From a virus, in IMG/VR virus record IMGVR_UViG_3300042924_005457, positions 1 through 24,090 of that record: a stretch of 24,090 nucleotides of DNA. The stretch is one strand, 5' to 3'. Positions 6,516-13,476 of this stretch are shown piece after piece; position 1 is the first letter of the stretch; the number at the start of each line of letters is the position of its first letter. Position numbers and translations under genes: made by a program. Below the pieces are notes generated by a model that had not been told where the DNA came from, made no database searches, and saw nothing but the letters and a program-made list of their open reading frames with translations.

Positions 6516-6539
6516 ACCACCACCGAACCTGGACAACTG

Positions 6540-6791
6540 ATGACCTACACACGCGAGCCGGCCTGGCGCGCTGTGGCTGGGGCAGGGCATCCGAAACGGC
6601 GCACAGCGCCGCGTCGGCTGCAACGCCGCACCACTGGCGCCGGCCGGCCTACTAGGAGCTCGCCCGCCTTCAGCCTGGCCTGCGCGGCCCTGGGAGCGGC
6701 CGGGATGATCGCCGCGGCCTTGGTGCCGCCGGTGCCCGCCCTGCCGCCCACTGCAGCCATGCAGGACACCGCTAAGGGGGCGCACCGATGA
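6540..6791 (+). CDS. 83-aa basic protein with C-terminal membrane segment
   Basis: Start chosen at the ATG at 6540, since the in-frame ATG at 6471 falls inside the hairpin leader. Residues 1-40 are Arg-rich (PKRRTAPRRLQRR). Residues about 43-63 are hydrophobic (FSLACAALGAAGMIAAALVPP), followed by a proline-rich, polar tail. One copy of the CCTACTAGG motif lies inside the gene at 6648-6656. The stop overlaps the next ATG. First gene of the rightward early operon; function unknown. Confidence 0.5.
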   Translation: MTYTREPAWRAVAGAGHPKRRTAPRRLQRRTTGAGRPTRSSPAFSLACAALGAAGMIAAALVPPVPALPPTAAMQDTAKGAHR

Positions 6792-6913
6792 CAGCAGCCA
6801 ACACCGGGACCGTTTGGGACCGGGTGCCACTGGTGACGGCCGCGGAAGCACGCGACCACGACCGACGCCAAAAGCTCAGCGGCCGGAAGCCTTACGGCAA
6901 AGCCAGCCACTGA
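6788..6913 (+). CDS. 41-aa basic hypothetical protein
   Basis: A very small protein rich in Arg, Lys, Asp and His (AEARDHDRRQKLSGRKPYGK), starting at an ATGA overlap with the upstream gene. No motif is recognised. Its stop lies 9 bases before the first double-hairpin element. The overlap start and charged composition support a real gene; function unknown. Confidence 0.45.
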   Translation: MTAANTGTVWDRVPLVTAAEARDHDRRQKLSGRKPYGKASH

Positions 6914-6914
6914 C

Positions 6915-6986
6915 GACAGCCCGGAGCCGCTACGGCGGTTCCCTGCTGCCCTCAGCAGCACACCACCACCACCACCACCACCACCA
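6915..6986 (+). promoter_or_regulatory. Double-hairpin RNA element, copy A, with (ACC)8 leader
   Basis: After CAGCCC comes hairpin 1, GGAGCCGC (6923-6930) with GCGGTTCC (6935-6942), loop TACG. Hairpin 2 follows at once, CTGCTG (6943-6948) with CAGCAG (6953-6958), loop CCCT. Then (ACC)8 at 6962-6985 abuts the ATG at 6987. Copy B at 8141-8220 has the same order and spacing with different but still complementary stem bases. It likely folds in the 5' leader of the ArdC-like mRNA. Confidence 0.65.
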
Positions 6987-7925
6987 ATGACCAAGACCGC
7001 AGCGCGCAAGCGCAGGACCTACGACGGGCCCACCCCTGAGGAAAAGCTGGCCGCCGATCTGATCGCCCTCATGGAGCAGGGCCTTAACCCGTGGCAGCGT
7101 CCATGGGTGGGTGATTGCGCCCACCGAAACCTGCTCACCGGCCACCAGTACCGCGGGGGCAATCCCCTGCTGCTGGAGGTGGGCAACCTCAGCCGGGGTA
7201 ACACCCTGCCGTTGTGGATGGGAGCGGGCCAGGCCAAGGCCAACGGCTGGCACCCGGCCAAGGGCAGCAAGGCCGCCCGCATCGCCCAGCCACGGCCCGT
7301 CACCATCGAGGACGACAACGCCCAGCCCGGCGAAATCAGCAGCAAGGCCCGGAGCTTCACCGTCTACAAGCTGGTCCCCGTGTTCAATGCCGCCGACCTG
7401 GTGGGCGTTGACGAGGACGCCGGCCGGGCCCTGGCCCGCCGCATCGACGAGGCCACCGGCAACATCGAGAACCGGCCCGAGCTCGAGCGCCTGGCCCATG
7501 CCGAGGACGTGCTGGCCGCCTGGGAGGTCAAGGCCCAGACCGGCGGCGCCCTCGCTTGCTACAGCGTGAGCTTGGATCGGATCTCCCTGCCAGAGCCGCG
7601 AGCCTTTGACACCCGCGAGAACTTCGCCGCGGTGTGGGCCCATGAAGCGATCCACAGCACCGGCCACAAAAGCCGCCTTGCCCGCAACTTGTCCGGCCAG
7701 TTCGGCAGCCCGAGCTACGCACGCGAGGAGCTGGTGGCCGAGATGGGCAGCGCCATCCTCTGCCGCCGGCTGCAGATCGGCTCTGAACTGCAGCACCACG
7801 CCGGCTATCTGAACAGCTGGATTCAGGTGCTGAAGGAGGACCCGCGGGCCCTGCTCAAGGCCCTGGGGGCAGCCAAGAAGGCGGCCGACCTGATCGCGCC
7901 CGAGGCACCAGCCGAGGAGGCCTGA
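6987..7925 (+). CDS. ardC: ArdC-like antirestriction protein / zincin metallopeptidase
   Basis: A 312-residue two-domain protein. The N-terminal ArdC-type ssDNA-binding domain (about 15-135) shows the usual ALMEQGLNPWQRPW start, a GGNPLLL turn and the VYKLVPVFNAADL end. The C-terminal zincin domain carries HEAIH at 219-223 followed by STGH, with the third ligand in REELVAEMGS (about 246-255). ArdC proteins bind single-stranded DNA and protect incoming mobile DNA from restriction, so an early gene is the expected place. It has the (ACC)8 leader and double-hairpin element instead of a Shine-Dalgarno site. Identification of both domains is firm; antirestriction activity is family knowledge. Confidence 0.9.
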   Translation: MTKTAARKRRTYDGPTPEEKLAADLIALMEQGLNPWQRPWVGDCAHRNLLTGHQYRGGNPLLLEVGNLSRGNTLPLWMGAGQAKANGWHPAKGSKAARIAQPRPVTIEDDNAQPGEISSKARSFTVYKLVPVFNAADLVGVDEDAGRALARRIDEATGNIENRPELERLAHAEDVLAAWEVKAQTGGALACYSVSLDRISLPEPRAFDTRENFAAVWAHEAIHSTGHKSRLARNLSGQFGSPSYAREELVAEMGSAILCRRLQIGSELQHHAGYLNSWIQVLKEDPRALLKALGAAKKAADLIAPEAPAEEA

Positions 7926-7928
7926 GCC

Positions 7929-8132
7929 ATGCGACGCATCAAGGTCGGCGACACGTTCAAGGCTGAGGGCCGGACCTTTACCCGGCTCCCTGACGATCCC
8001 TGTCCGCGGTTTGAGTGCGAACGGATCCGGCTGCACTGTCACGCGATCGCATCGCAGAAGATCCCGGCTCAACTGTTTGGGACTGAGCCCGAATGGTTCA
8101 GGCAGCGCGGTTTCACCGTCGAGGAGGCCTGA
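7929..8132 (+). CDS. 67-aa hypothetical protein
   Basis: Follows the ArdC-like gene by 3 bases. It is a compact, probably globular protein: a beta-like start (IKVGDTFKAEGRTFTRLP), then Cys/Arg-rich CPRFECERIRLHCHA and a final helix-strand. Three Cys and two His could bind metal, but spacing matches no known finger. Translation is probably coupled to the upstream gene. Function unknown. Confidence 0.6.
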   Translation: MRRIKVGDTFKAEGRTFTRLPDDPCPRFECERIRLHCHAIASQKIPAQLFGTEPEWFRQRGFTVEEA

Positions 8133-8140
8133 TCACCCGA

Positions 8141-8220
8141 CACCAGCCCGGAGCGGATCCGTCCGCTCCCTGCTGGTCTCACGCCAGCACACCACCACCA
8201 TCACCACCAACGAGAACACC
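8141..8220 (+). promoter_or_regulatory. Double-hairpin RNA element, copy B, with ACC-rich leader
   Basis: CAGCCC is followed by hairpin 1, GGAGCGGA (8150-8157) with TCCGCTCC (8162-8169), loop TCCG. Hairpin 2 is TGCTGG (8171-8176) with CCAGCA (8184-8189), 7-base loop. A CACCACCACCATCACCACC leader then runs to the ATG at 8221. Compared with copy A, stem bases differ but pairing is kept, which supports a real RNA structure. Confidence 0.65.
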
Positions 8221-8379
8221 ATGGCCCGCAAAGTCACAGCCGGGGATGAAACGATCGCCGGTTACTGGATGACACACGGCTACACCGAAGCCGAAGCACT
8301 GCAGATCGAGCGGGAGCAAATCCGCGAAGCAATGGCGCGCGAAGCGCTCTACGACTCGATGGAAAACGACCCCTTCTGA
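8221..8379 (+). CDS. 52-aa hypothetical protein
   Basis: A small acidic helical protein. A GYWMTHGYTEAEALQIEREQ region (about residues 13-32) followed by IREAMAREALYDSMENDPF suggests two helices. It starts at the ATG directly after the ACC-rich leader of element B. No known motif. Function unknown; its own structured leader suggests independent translational control. Confidence 0.55.
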   Translation: MARKVTAGDETIAGYWMTHGYTEAEALQIEREQIREAMAREALYDSMENDPF

Positions 8380-8387
8380 TCACCACC

Positions 8388-8663
8388 ATGAACAACACAC
8401 CACCAGCGACCGCGGAACTGGCCCTGCTGGGCTGCTGGGCTGTGGCCCTGGCCCTGCGCACCCTGCTGGCCCACGGGCTGGCCCTGGCCCTGCTGCTGGC
8501 GGGCTGGCGGCCGGCCCGGCCCGCCGTGACCATCACACCAGCACCAACACGAACACCAGCACCAGCACCCGAGCCGGCGCCCGCGCCCACACCCAAGAGA
8601 TCACCGCGCACCCGCAAGCGCACCACCACCAAACCCGCCCGCGTTCTGGAGGCAATCGCATGA
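8388..8663 (+). CDS. 91-aa membrane protein with Pro-Ala linker
   Basis: Hydrophobic residues about 9-40 could form two passes (LALLGCWAVALALRTLLAHG and ALALLLAGW). A TPAPAPEPAPAPTP linker (about 56-69) and a strongly basic tail (RSPRTRKRTTTKPARVL) follow. The layout resembles anchor-plus-rigid-linker proteins such as TonB or spanins, without a recognised C-terminal domain. It is preceded by a short CACCACC leader and overlaps the next gene by ATGA. Role unknown. Confidence 0.55.
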   Translation: MNNTPPATAELALLGCWAVALALRTLLAHGLALALLLAGWRPARPAVTITPAPTRTPAPAPEPAPAPTPKRSPRTRKRTTTKPARVLEAIA

Positions 8664-8845
8664 GCATCACACCGATCGAGGCCGCCCTGCTGGCCCAGCT
8701 GCTGCGCCCCAGGGTGCAACTGCTCACCGATCTGCTGGCCGCCCAGGTTCAGGCCCTGCCGCCTGGGGACGACAGCTGGGCCGACACCGAGATCCAGCTG
8801 GAGGTGGCCGCGGCCGCCCTGCAGAAAGTGGAGGCGATCCGATGA
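8660..8845 (+). CDS. 61-aa hypothetical protein
   Basis: A short Leu/Ala-rich protein starting at an ATGA overlap, probably two amphipathic helices (about residues 5-30 and 41-60). It lacks a clear membrane span or motif. It ends in an ATGA overlap with the following membrane gene, so it belongs to the same transcript. Function unknown. Confidence 0.5.
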   Translation: MSITPIEAALLAQLLRPRVQLLTDLLAAQVQALPPGDDSWADTEIQLEVAAAALQKVEAIR

Positions 8846-8991
8846 GACGCCTGGCCCGCTTGCTGCGGCCGCTGGGGGTGCCGGCGCTGATCGCCCTGGT
8901 GCTGACCCTCTGGCCACTGTTCCAGTTCTTCTGGCTGGTGGCCCTGGCCGTCGGCTGCGTGTGGCTGGTCATCAGGAGGCCGAAGCTGTGA
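8842..8991 (+). CDS. 49-aa two-pass membrane protein
   Basis: A basic N-terminus (MRRLARLLRP) leads to hydrophobic residues about 11-44 (ALIALVLTLWPLF and FFWLVALAVGCVWLVI) with no charged break, closing with RRPKL. Two short spans with both ends inside is plausible. ATGA start overlap and GTGA stop overlap place it firmly in the early operon. Function unknown. Confidence 0.5.
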   Translation: MRRLARLLRPLGVPALIALVLTLWPLFQFFWLVALAVGCVWLVIRRPKL

Positions 8992-9329
8992 GCGCCACCC
9001 CTGCAGATGTGGCCGCCATGATCCGCGGGATCCGGGCGGCCCAGCCGTACCTGAGCGCTGCTGCGGTTGAGGCGCTCTTGCGCATCGCATCCGGCGCAGA
9101 CAGCGCGCCCGAACTGCAACGCCAGATGGGGATGAGCATCAGCCAGGCCGAGCGGCTGGTGCTCATCCTCTGCGGCCGCGGCACCACCGGGATCAACGCC
9201 CGACGCAGCAACCTGAGGCTGATCGGGCGGACCAGACACCCCCATAAATCAGGGTTCCGACTGGCTCTAACCCAGAACGGCCGTGATTTGATAGATAGTA
9301 CGTTTGCACCATCAGCCCTATGCGGATAG
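8988..9329 (+). CDS. Winged-helix (MarR-like) DNA-binding protein
   Basis: Starts at the GTG overlapping the upstream TGA (GTGA) and gives 113 residues. A leading helix (AAMIRGIRAAQ) is followed by a helix-turn-helix: AAVEALLRIASGADSAPEL, then RQMGMSISQAERLVLIL as recognition unit. The wing, TRHPHKSGFRLALTQNGRDLI, has the ALTQNGRDLI ending typical of MarR/phage wHTH proteins. The same family pattern occurs in the next regulator, though the sequences are diverged. A repressor or activator for the CCTMCTAGG sites is a reasonable guess. Confidence 0.65.
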   Translation: MSATPADVAAMIRGIRAAQPYLSAAAVEALLRIASGADSAPELQRQMGMSISQAERLVLILCGRGTTGINARRSNLRLIGRTRHPHKSGFRLALTQNGRDLIDSTFAPSALCG

Positions 9330-9465
9330 CCCTGATCGCGTCGATCGCCCTGCCGTTCCCTACCGGCTGGCGGGAGCTGAACCTGTGGGTCGAGGAGCAC
9401 GGCGGCCGGCGCCGCCTTGCTCTGCATCGGTGCCAGACTCCTAGTAACCGTTGCCACATGGGCCC
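9330..9465 (+). promoter_or_regulatory. Spacer upstream of second winged-helix gene
   Basis: The 136-base gap shows a CTCCTAGTAA half-match of the CCTMCTAGG motif at 9439-9448, close to the ATG at 9466. The weakly AT-rich tract TTTGATAGATAGTACG lies just before it, at about 9286-9301. A frame at 9320-9556 crosses it but overlaps the regulator gene and looks non-coding. An internal promoter with an operator is likely, though no clear -35/-10 pair is seen. Confidence 0.3.
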
Positions 9466-9783
9466 ATGGATTTGGCTTCGCTTTCCCAAGCCCTGGCTGT
9501 GTTTGCAGCGCAGGACCCTACTAGGTTCCCGCTCCATCAAGCGCGACTGTTCTTAGAGGTCGCCGCGACCGAGCACTGCACCTTCGAGCACCTGGAGGAG
9601 GCCCTAAACCTCACCAACTCCAGCGTCTCCCGCAGCGTGTCGGCCCTGTCCGATCGCAACCGCCACGGCGACCGCGGCTACCGGCTGCTCACCGTGGAGC
9701 GCGACCCGGACGAGGGCCGGCGCTTCCTGGTTCGGCTCTCCAGCAAGGGCCGCACCCTGCTGCAGCAACTGCAGCGCATCTGA
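9466..9783 (+). CDS. MarR-like winged-helix transcription regulator
   Basis: 105 residues from the ATG at 9466. Helices ALAVFAAQDPTRFPLHQARL and FLEVAATEHC lead into the HTH FEHLEEALNLTNSSVSRSVS (about 43-62). The wing ends YRLLTVERDPDEG..FLVRLSSKGRTLLQQL, the standard 'LT-x-KG-x-L' close of MarR proteins. It probably dimerises and represses or activates the early region. An exact CCTACTAGG lies inside its 5' end at 9517-9525 and a degenerate copy just upstream at 9439, suggesting autoregulation. It is the last gene before the integrase, a position suited to a lysogeny control protein. Confidence 0.8.
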   Translation: MDLASLSQALAVFAAQDPTRFPLHQARLFLEVAATEHCTFEHLEEALNLTNSSVSRSVSALSDRNRHGDRGYRLLTVERDPDEGRRFLVRLSSKGRTLLQQLQRI

Positions 9784-9813
9784 ACACCACCACCACCACC
9801 ACCGAGAACCACC
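9784..9813 (+). promoter_or_regulatory. ACC-repeat start-codon leader of integrase
   Basis: The 30 bases between regulator stop and integrase ATG are an (ACC)-type repeat followed by GAGAACCACC, then ATGGCC. The leader at 8188-8220 ends in the very similar GAGAACACC-ATGGCC. No Shine-Dalgarno sequence is present. Confidence 0.5.
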
Positions 9814-10800
9814 ATGGCCGGATCAGTCCGGCGGACAGCCGATGGCTGGATCGCCGATGTCACCGTGGGCGGCACCCGCCGCACCGCCAAGCGCAAGACC
9901 AAAGCCGAGGCCCTCGAAGCCAAGCGCCAGATGCTGGAGCTGCTGGTGGCCCGCCAGGTCGGCGAGCCCGACGGCATCACCATCAAGGACGCCCGCGACC
10001 TCTCCCTGCGCATCCGCTGGGCCGGCAAGGCCTTCGAGCGCACCGCCTCGATCTATTCCCAGGCCGCCGTGGATCACTTTGGCCCGCTCACCCAGCTGGG
10101 CAGCATCACCGCCCCGATGGTGAACGAGTGGCGCCAGCTGCTGCTCCAGCGCGGCAACCGCCCCGGCACCGTCAACGCCAAGACCAGCTGCCTGCGGGCC
10201 ATGTTCAGCGATGCCGTGCTCCACGGCCACCTGGGCGCCATCCCGGCCATGCCCCGGCAGCTGACCAACCGCAACACCAAGGACCGCACCTTCACCGAGC
10301 AGGAGATCACCGGCTTTTGCGATGCGTTCCGGGCCATGGGCCAGCCCGCCGCGGCCGATCTGTTCGTGTTCCTGCTGGAGAGCTGCGCCCGCTGGGGGGA
10401 GATCGAGAAGCTCAAGCGCCAGGACGTGGACATCGAGCGGGCCCGCGTCACCTTCTGGGAGACCAAGGCCAACCGGGCCCGCTCGATCCCGCTCACCCGC
10501 CGGGCCATGGATGCCCTGCTGCCCCATCTGCCGGCCGTCCCGGGCCATCGGGTCTGGCCCTACCGCTACAGCGAGTTTCGCTGGCTGTTCAGCAAGGCCA
10601 AGGAGCAGCTGGGCATCAACGACGAGGCGCTGACCATCCACTGCACCCGCCACACCTGCGCCAGCAAGCTGGCCAGCCGTGGGATCCCGCTGCATCAGCT
10701 GATGACCTTCGGCGGGTGGACCTCGCTCCAGAGCGTGCAGCGCTATCTCCACCTTCACACCGAGGCCCTGGCCAGCTGCGTGGCAGCGCTGGAGGCCTGA
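9814..10800 (+). CDS. int: Tyrosine site-specific integrase
   Basis: A 328-residue phage-type tyrosine recombinase of usual length. The N-terminal arm-binding strand region (about 1-60) is followed by a core-binding SAM-like domain (about 65-150; TASIYSQAAVDHFGPL through AMFSDAVLHGHL) and the catalytic domain. Catalytic residues are visible: Arg 193 (SCARWGEIEKL), Lys 218 (ETKANRARSIPL), His 276 and Arg 279 (HCTRH), Trp 302 in the His/Trp position (FGGWTS) and nucleophile Tyr 311 (QRYLHL). It inserts phage DNA at a host att site. It lies just upstream of the RNA polymerase and next to a tRNA-like sequence, as in P-SSP7-type cyanophages, supporting a temperate lifestyle. Confidence 0.95.
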   Translation: MAGSVRRTADGWIADVTVGGTRRTAKRKTKAEALEAKRQMLELLVARQVGEPDGITIKDARDLSLRIRWAGKAFERTASIYSQAAVDHFGPLTQLGSITAPMVNEWRQLLLQRGNRPGTVNAKTSCLRAMFSDAVLHGHLGAIPAMPRQLTNRNTKDRTFTEQEITGFCDAFRAMGQPAAADLFVFLLESCARWGEIEKLKRQDVDIERARVTFWETKANRARSIPLTRRAMDALLPHLPAVPGHRVWPYRYSEFRWLFSKAKEQLGINDEALTIHCTRHTCASKLASRGIPLHQLMTFGGWTSLQSVQRYLHLHTEALASCVAALEA

Positions 10801-10843
10801 ACTCAATCGGATGTATCCACCAGCCGTAGAGTGGCTGCCGAAA

Positions 10844-10884
10844 TGGATGCGGATCGGTGCCGAAATCGGCATCCTCCGCATCCA
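10844..10884. repeat. Long hairpin after integrase
   Basis: TGGATGCGGA (10844-10853) pairs perfectly with TCCGCATCCA (10875-10884). An inner TGCCG/CGGCA stem (10858-10862 and 10867-10871 or one base shifted) closes a small loop across an internal bulge. It lies 44 bases after the integrase stop and upstream of the tRNA-like element. Not followed by T. It could be an integrase or excisionase arm site or an RNA processing hairpin. Confidence 0.5.
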
Positions 10885-10920
10885 CCCAAAAACCCCAAAA
10901 CCCAGGCCACAACTGCCCGG

Positions 10921-10991
10921 GGGTCTAGCTATCTGGTGAAAGCAGCGGACTCATAAACCGTTTTGCAGTTCTGCATCCCTGCAGATGTCCC
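10921..10991 (+). other. tRNA-Met/Ile(CAU)-like sequence, candidate attP
   Basis: A degenerate cloverleaf-like stretch. D-arm-like GGTGAAAGC is at about 10935-10943. The anticodon arm is GCGGA (10945-10949), loop CTCATAA (10950-10956, CAT at 10952-10954) and ACCGT (10957-10961) with one mismatch. The T-arm-like part GCAG/CTGC has a 10-base loop. GGGTCT at 10921 could pair with a split AGA/CCC at 10983-10991. It is too irregular for a working tRNA, but its place between integrase and RNA polymerase is where P-SSP7-type phages keep an attP matching a host tRNA. Confidence 0.35.
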
Positions 10992-11041
10992 GCCGAAACT
11001 GCAGTACGGGGCCCACTGATCAACTCTGCGGGGGTGGGGTG

Positions 11042-11047
11042 TAATAA
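11042..11047 (+). promoter_or_regulatory. Possible -10 element upstream of RNA polymerase gene
   Basis: TAATAA preceded by TG (TGTAATAAG) stands out in a GC-rich stretch 27 bases before the proposed RNA polymerase start. It could serve as an extended -10 for host RNA polymerase, which must transcribe this gene first. No convincing -35 is seen. Confidence 0.25.
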
Positions 11048-11073
11048 GTGCATCCCGCTACCGATGCCGCACC

Positions 11074-13476
11074 TTGTCTGCATCCGGCAGTTCATCCACC
11101 GCCCCCGAGCAGCGGCAGCGGCATCTGGAACAGCGGGCCGAGGAGGCCGCTGCCAACCGCGCCGCGATCGACCGGGCCAGGCTCCGGCGGCAGGAGCGCG
11201 AGAGCGTCACCGAGTACGGCAGCGTCCTGCTCCGCGCCCACGGCGAGCGTGTGGCCCTGGCGCTGGAGCACACCATCGGCCTGGCCATCACCCGCCAGGT
11301 GGTGGCCGGCCCGTATCACGCCGGCATGTGGCTGCTGTTCCACATGGGCGAGAAGGGGCCCCGCTCGATCGCTGCCGTGGCGCTCACCGTGGTGCTGGAC
11401 CGGATCAGCCGGCCCGGGTCGCATCGCTCGATGGCCAACGCCATCGGCAAGGCGATCGAGACCGAGATCAGAACGCTGCCGGTTGAGGACAGGGGCCAGG
11501 ACCTGCTGCGCATCGGCCGCCGCCGGCACGGCAAGGCCCTGGCATCAACCGAGAACCTCAAGGCGCTGGGGATCACGGCCGCCCCCTGGACCCGCGAGGA
11601 GCGCTTCCAGGTGGGTGCTTTCCTGCTCGAGCTGATCATCACCGAGACCCAGCTGCTGCGCACCTTCAAGTCGGTGAGCTGCCGCGGCCTGCAGCTGGCG
11701 CCCGCTGCAGCGGTGGCCGATGTCATCGCCGCCAATCCGCCGCGGCCCAGGCCAGCCCGCAAGCTGCCGATGCTCACCCAGCCCAGGCCATGGGCGGGGA
11801 TGACCGGCGGCGGCCACCTGGGCAACACTCAGCGGCTGGTGCGCTCACGGCAGGGCCACCCCCTCGACTACCTCACCGCCGAGGCGCTGGCCCCTGCCCT
11901 GCGGGTGGTGAACACCCTGCAGGCGCAGCAGCTGGAGATCGACCCCTGGATGGTGGAGCACCAGCGGATCGCCTGGGATGCCTCGATCCGGGGCCTGTTC
12001 CCGGTGAGCAGCCGGCCGCCTGAGCTGCCGCCCATGCCCCATGAGCTGGTGGGTCGTGAGGCGATGGCCCAGCGCCACCGGGAGCTGGACGCCTGCCACA
12101 ACGACCGCCGGATCAACGCCCGCATCCGCAACACCATCGAGACATCAATCCGCCAGGCCGAGCAGCTGGCCGGCCAGTCGATCTGGTTCAGCTACTGCAT
12201 GGACATGCGGGGCAGGGTCTACACCGCCAACCGGGCCACCACCCACCAGGGGCCGGACTGGGAGAAGGCCCAGGTGCTGGTGGCCAATGCCCGGCCCTGC
12301 GACGACCGCGCCGCCGACTGGATCTTCAAGGCAGCCGCGATCCACTGGGGGATCAAGGGCAGCTGGGTGGACCGGCTGCAGTGGGGCCGGGATCAACTGG
12401 AGAGGATGCTGGCCGCGGCCGAGGATCCGGTAGAGCGGGCCCACCTGTGGCGCGATGCCAAGGAGCCCTGGCAGTTCCTGCAGTGTTGCCGGGCCATGCA
12501 GCTATGGCTGGAGGATCCGTCCCGGCCGATCCGGCAGCTGGTGCGGCTGGACCAGACCACCAGCGGGCCGGGGATCATGGCCGCCCTGGTGCGCGACCAG
12601 GCCATTGCCCGGGCGTGCAACCTGATCGGCACCACCCGCCACGATCTCTACGAGGAGGTGGCCGCCGAGGTGACGCTGCTGCTGCGCAGCGACCTGGAGG
12701 CCGGCAGCTACCGGGAGCAGCGCCTGGCGCGGGAGTGGCTGGAGCGTGGCATCAGCAGGGCCATGGCCAAGCTGCCCGTCATGTCCACCGTCTACGGCGC
12801 CCAGCTGCTGGGGCTGACCGAGCAGCTGGTGGCCCAGTTGGACGAGGCCGAGGGGATGGTGGGGCTGGACAAGCTGGAGGAGCAGCGGCTGATTCCCTGC
12901 CGCTACCTGGCGCGGAAGTTCGGCCTGGCCGTGGGCGCCCGGCTGGGTGGCGCGGTGGCCCTGCAGAAGTGGCTGAAGGATGCGTGCCGCCAGTGCATGA
13001 AGGCGAACGCCCCGCTGCGGTGGACGTCACCCATGGGGCTGCCCATCCAGCTGGGCAAGGAGCTGAGCGGCACCAGCAAGGTGAGGACGCTGCTGCATGG
13101 CAGCCGGCGGTGGCAGACCGTGCTCGATGACCCCGTGCCGGGTGAGCTCAGCGGCCGGGAGACCACAAGGGGGATCACGGCCAACCTGATCCACAGCTTC
13201 GATGCGGCGCTGGTGTGGGCAATGGTCAACGAGGGTGCAGCACAAGGTGTCACGATGCTGCCAAACCATGACTGTTTTGCCGTTGCGCCCTGCGATGCGG
13301 AGTGGCTGAGCACGACGCTCAGCTACCGGATCTCCGAGCTGTACCGGCCGGACTGGCTGGCTGAGATCACAGCCGAGATCAAAGGCGCTGCAAAGGGTTT
13401 AAGGATTCCGAGGCCGCCGATTGTGGGCACCCTGGATGAAGGGCGGATCGGCCAAAACCCCTACCTGTTCTCCTAG
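11074..13476 (+). CDS. Single-subunit DNA-directed RNA polymerase, T7 gp1-like
   Basis: An 800-residue polymerase (T7 is 883; cyanophage members are shorter). Catalytic signatures are intact. Asp 493 in LVRLDQTTSG equals T7 D537. Lys 566 and Tyr 574 in MAKLPVMSTVYG equal K631/Y639 with the same 8-residue spacing. Asp 733 in NHDCFAV equals D812 in the HDSF motif. The MRGRVYTANRATTHQGPDW segment (about residues 382-400) is also characteristic. It transcribes phage middle and late genes from its own promoters. No ATG is in frame at the 5' end; TTG at 11074 is the best start, so the first residues are uncertain. It follows the integrase and candidate attP and precedes the SSB gene. Promoter sequence is unknown. 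Confidence 0.95.
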   Translation: MSASGSSSTAPEQRQRHLEQRAEEAAANRAAIDRARLRRQERESVTEYGSVLLRAHGERVALALEHTIGLAITRQVVAGPYHAGMWLLFHMGEKGPRSIAAVALTVVLDRISRPGSHRSMANAIGKAIETEIRTLPVEDRGQDLLRIGRRRHGKALASTENLKALGITAAPWTREERFQVGAFLLELIITETQLLRTFKSVSCRGLQLAPAAAVADVIAANPPRPRPARKLPMLTQPRPWAGMTGGGHLGNTQRLVRSRQGHPLDYLTAEALAPALRVVNTLQAQQLEIDPWMVEHQRIAWDASIRGLFPVSSRPPELPPMPHELVGREAMAQRHRELDACHNDRRINARIRNTIETSIRQAEQLAGQSIWFSYCMDMRGRVYTANRATTHQGPDWEKAQVLVANARPCDDRAADWIFKAAAIHWGIKGSWVDRLQWGRDQLERMLAAAEDPVERAHLWRDAKEPWQFLQCCRAMQLWLEDPSRPIRQLVRLDQTTSGPGIMAALVRDQAIARACNLIGTTRHDLYEEVAAEVTLLLRSDLEAGSYREQRLAREWLERGISRAMAKLPVMSTVYGAQLLGLTEQLVAQLDEAEGMVGLDKLEEQRLIPCRYLARKFGLAVGARLGGAVALQKWLKDACRQCMKANAPLRWTSPMGLPIQLGKELSGTSKVRTLLHGSRRWQTVLDDPVPGELSGRETTRGITANLIHSFDAALVWAMVNEGAAQGVTMLPNHDCFAVAPCDAEWLSTTLSYRISELYRPDWLAEITAEIKGAAKGLRIPRPPIVGTLDEGRIGQNPYLFS

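Noticed and set aside
6471-6539. Upstream ATG for the first early gene
   Set aside because: Would translate through three perfect hairpins; ATG 6540 after the ACC leader matches the pattern of neighbouring genes.
9320-9556. 78-codon frame between the two winged-helix genes
   Set aside because: Overlaps 9 bases of the upstream gene and 90 bases of the MarR-like gene; its product is Trp/Arg-rich and shows no structure.
9823-10881. Long open frame opposite the integrase gene
   Set aside because: Antisense shadow of GC-rich integrase codons, which shows all catalytic motifs on the plus strand.
10921-10991. A functional tRNA gene
   Set aside because: T-loop is 10 bases, the acceptor stem is broken by TGT and the anticodon stem has a mismatch; kept only as tRNA-like/attP candidate.
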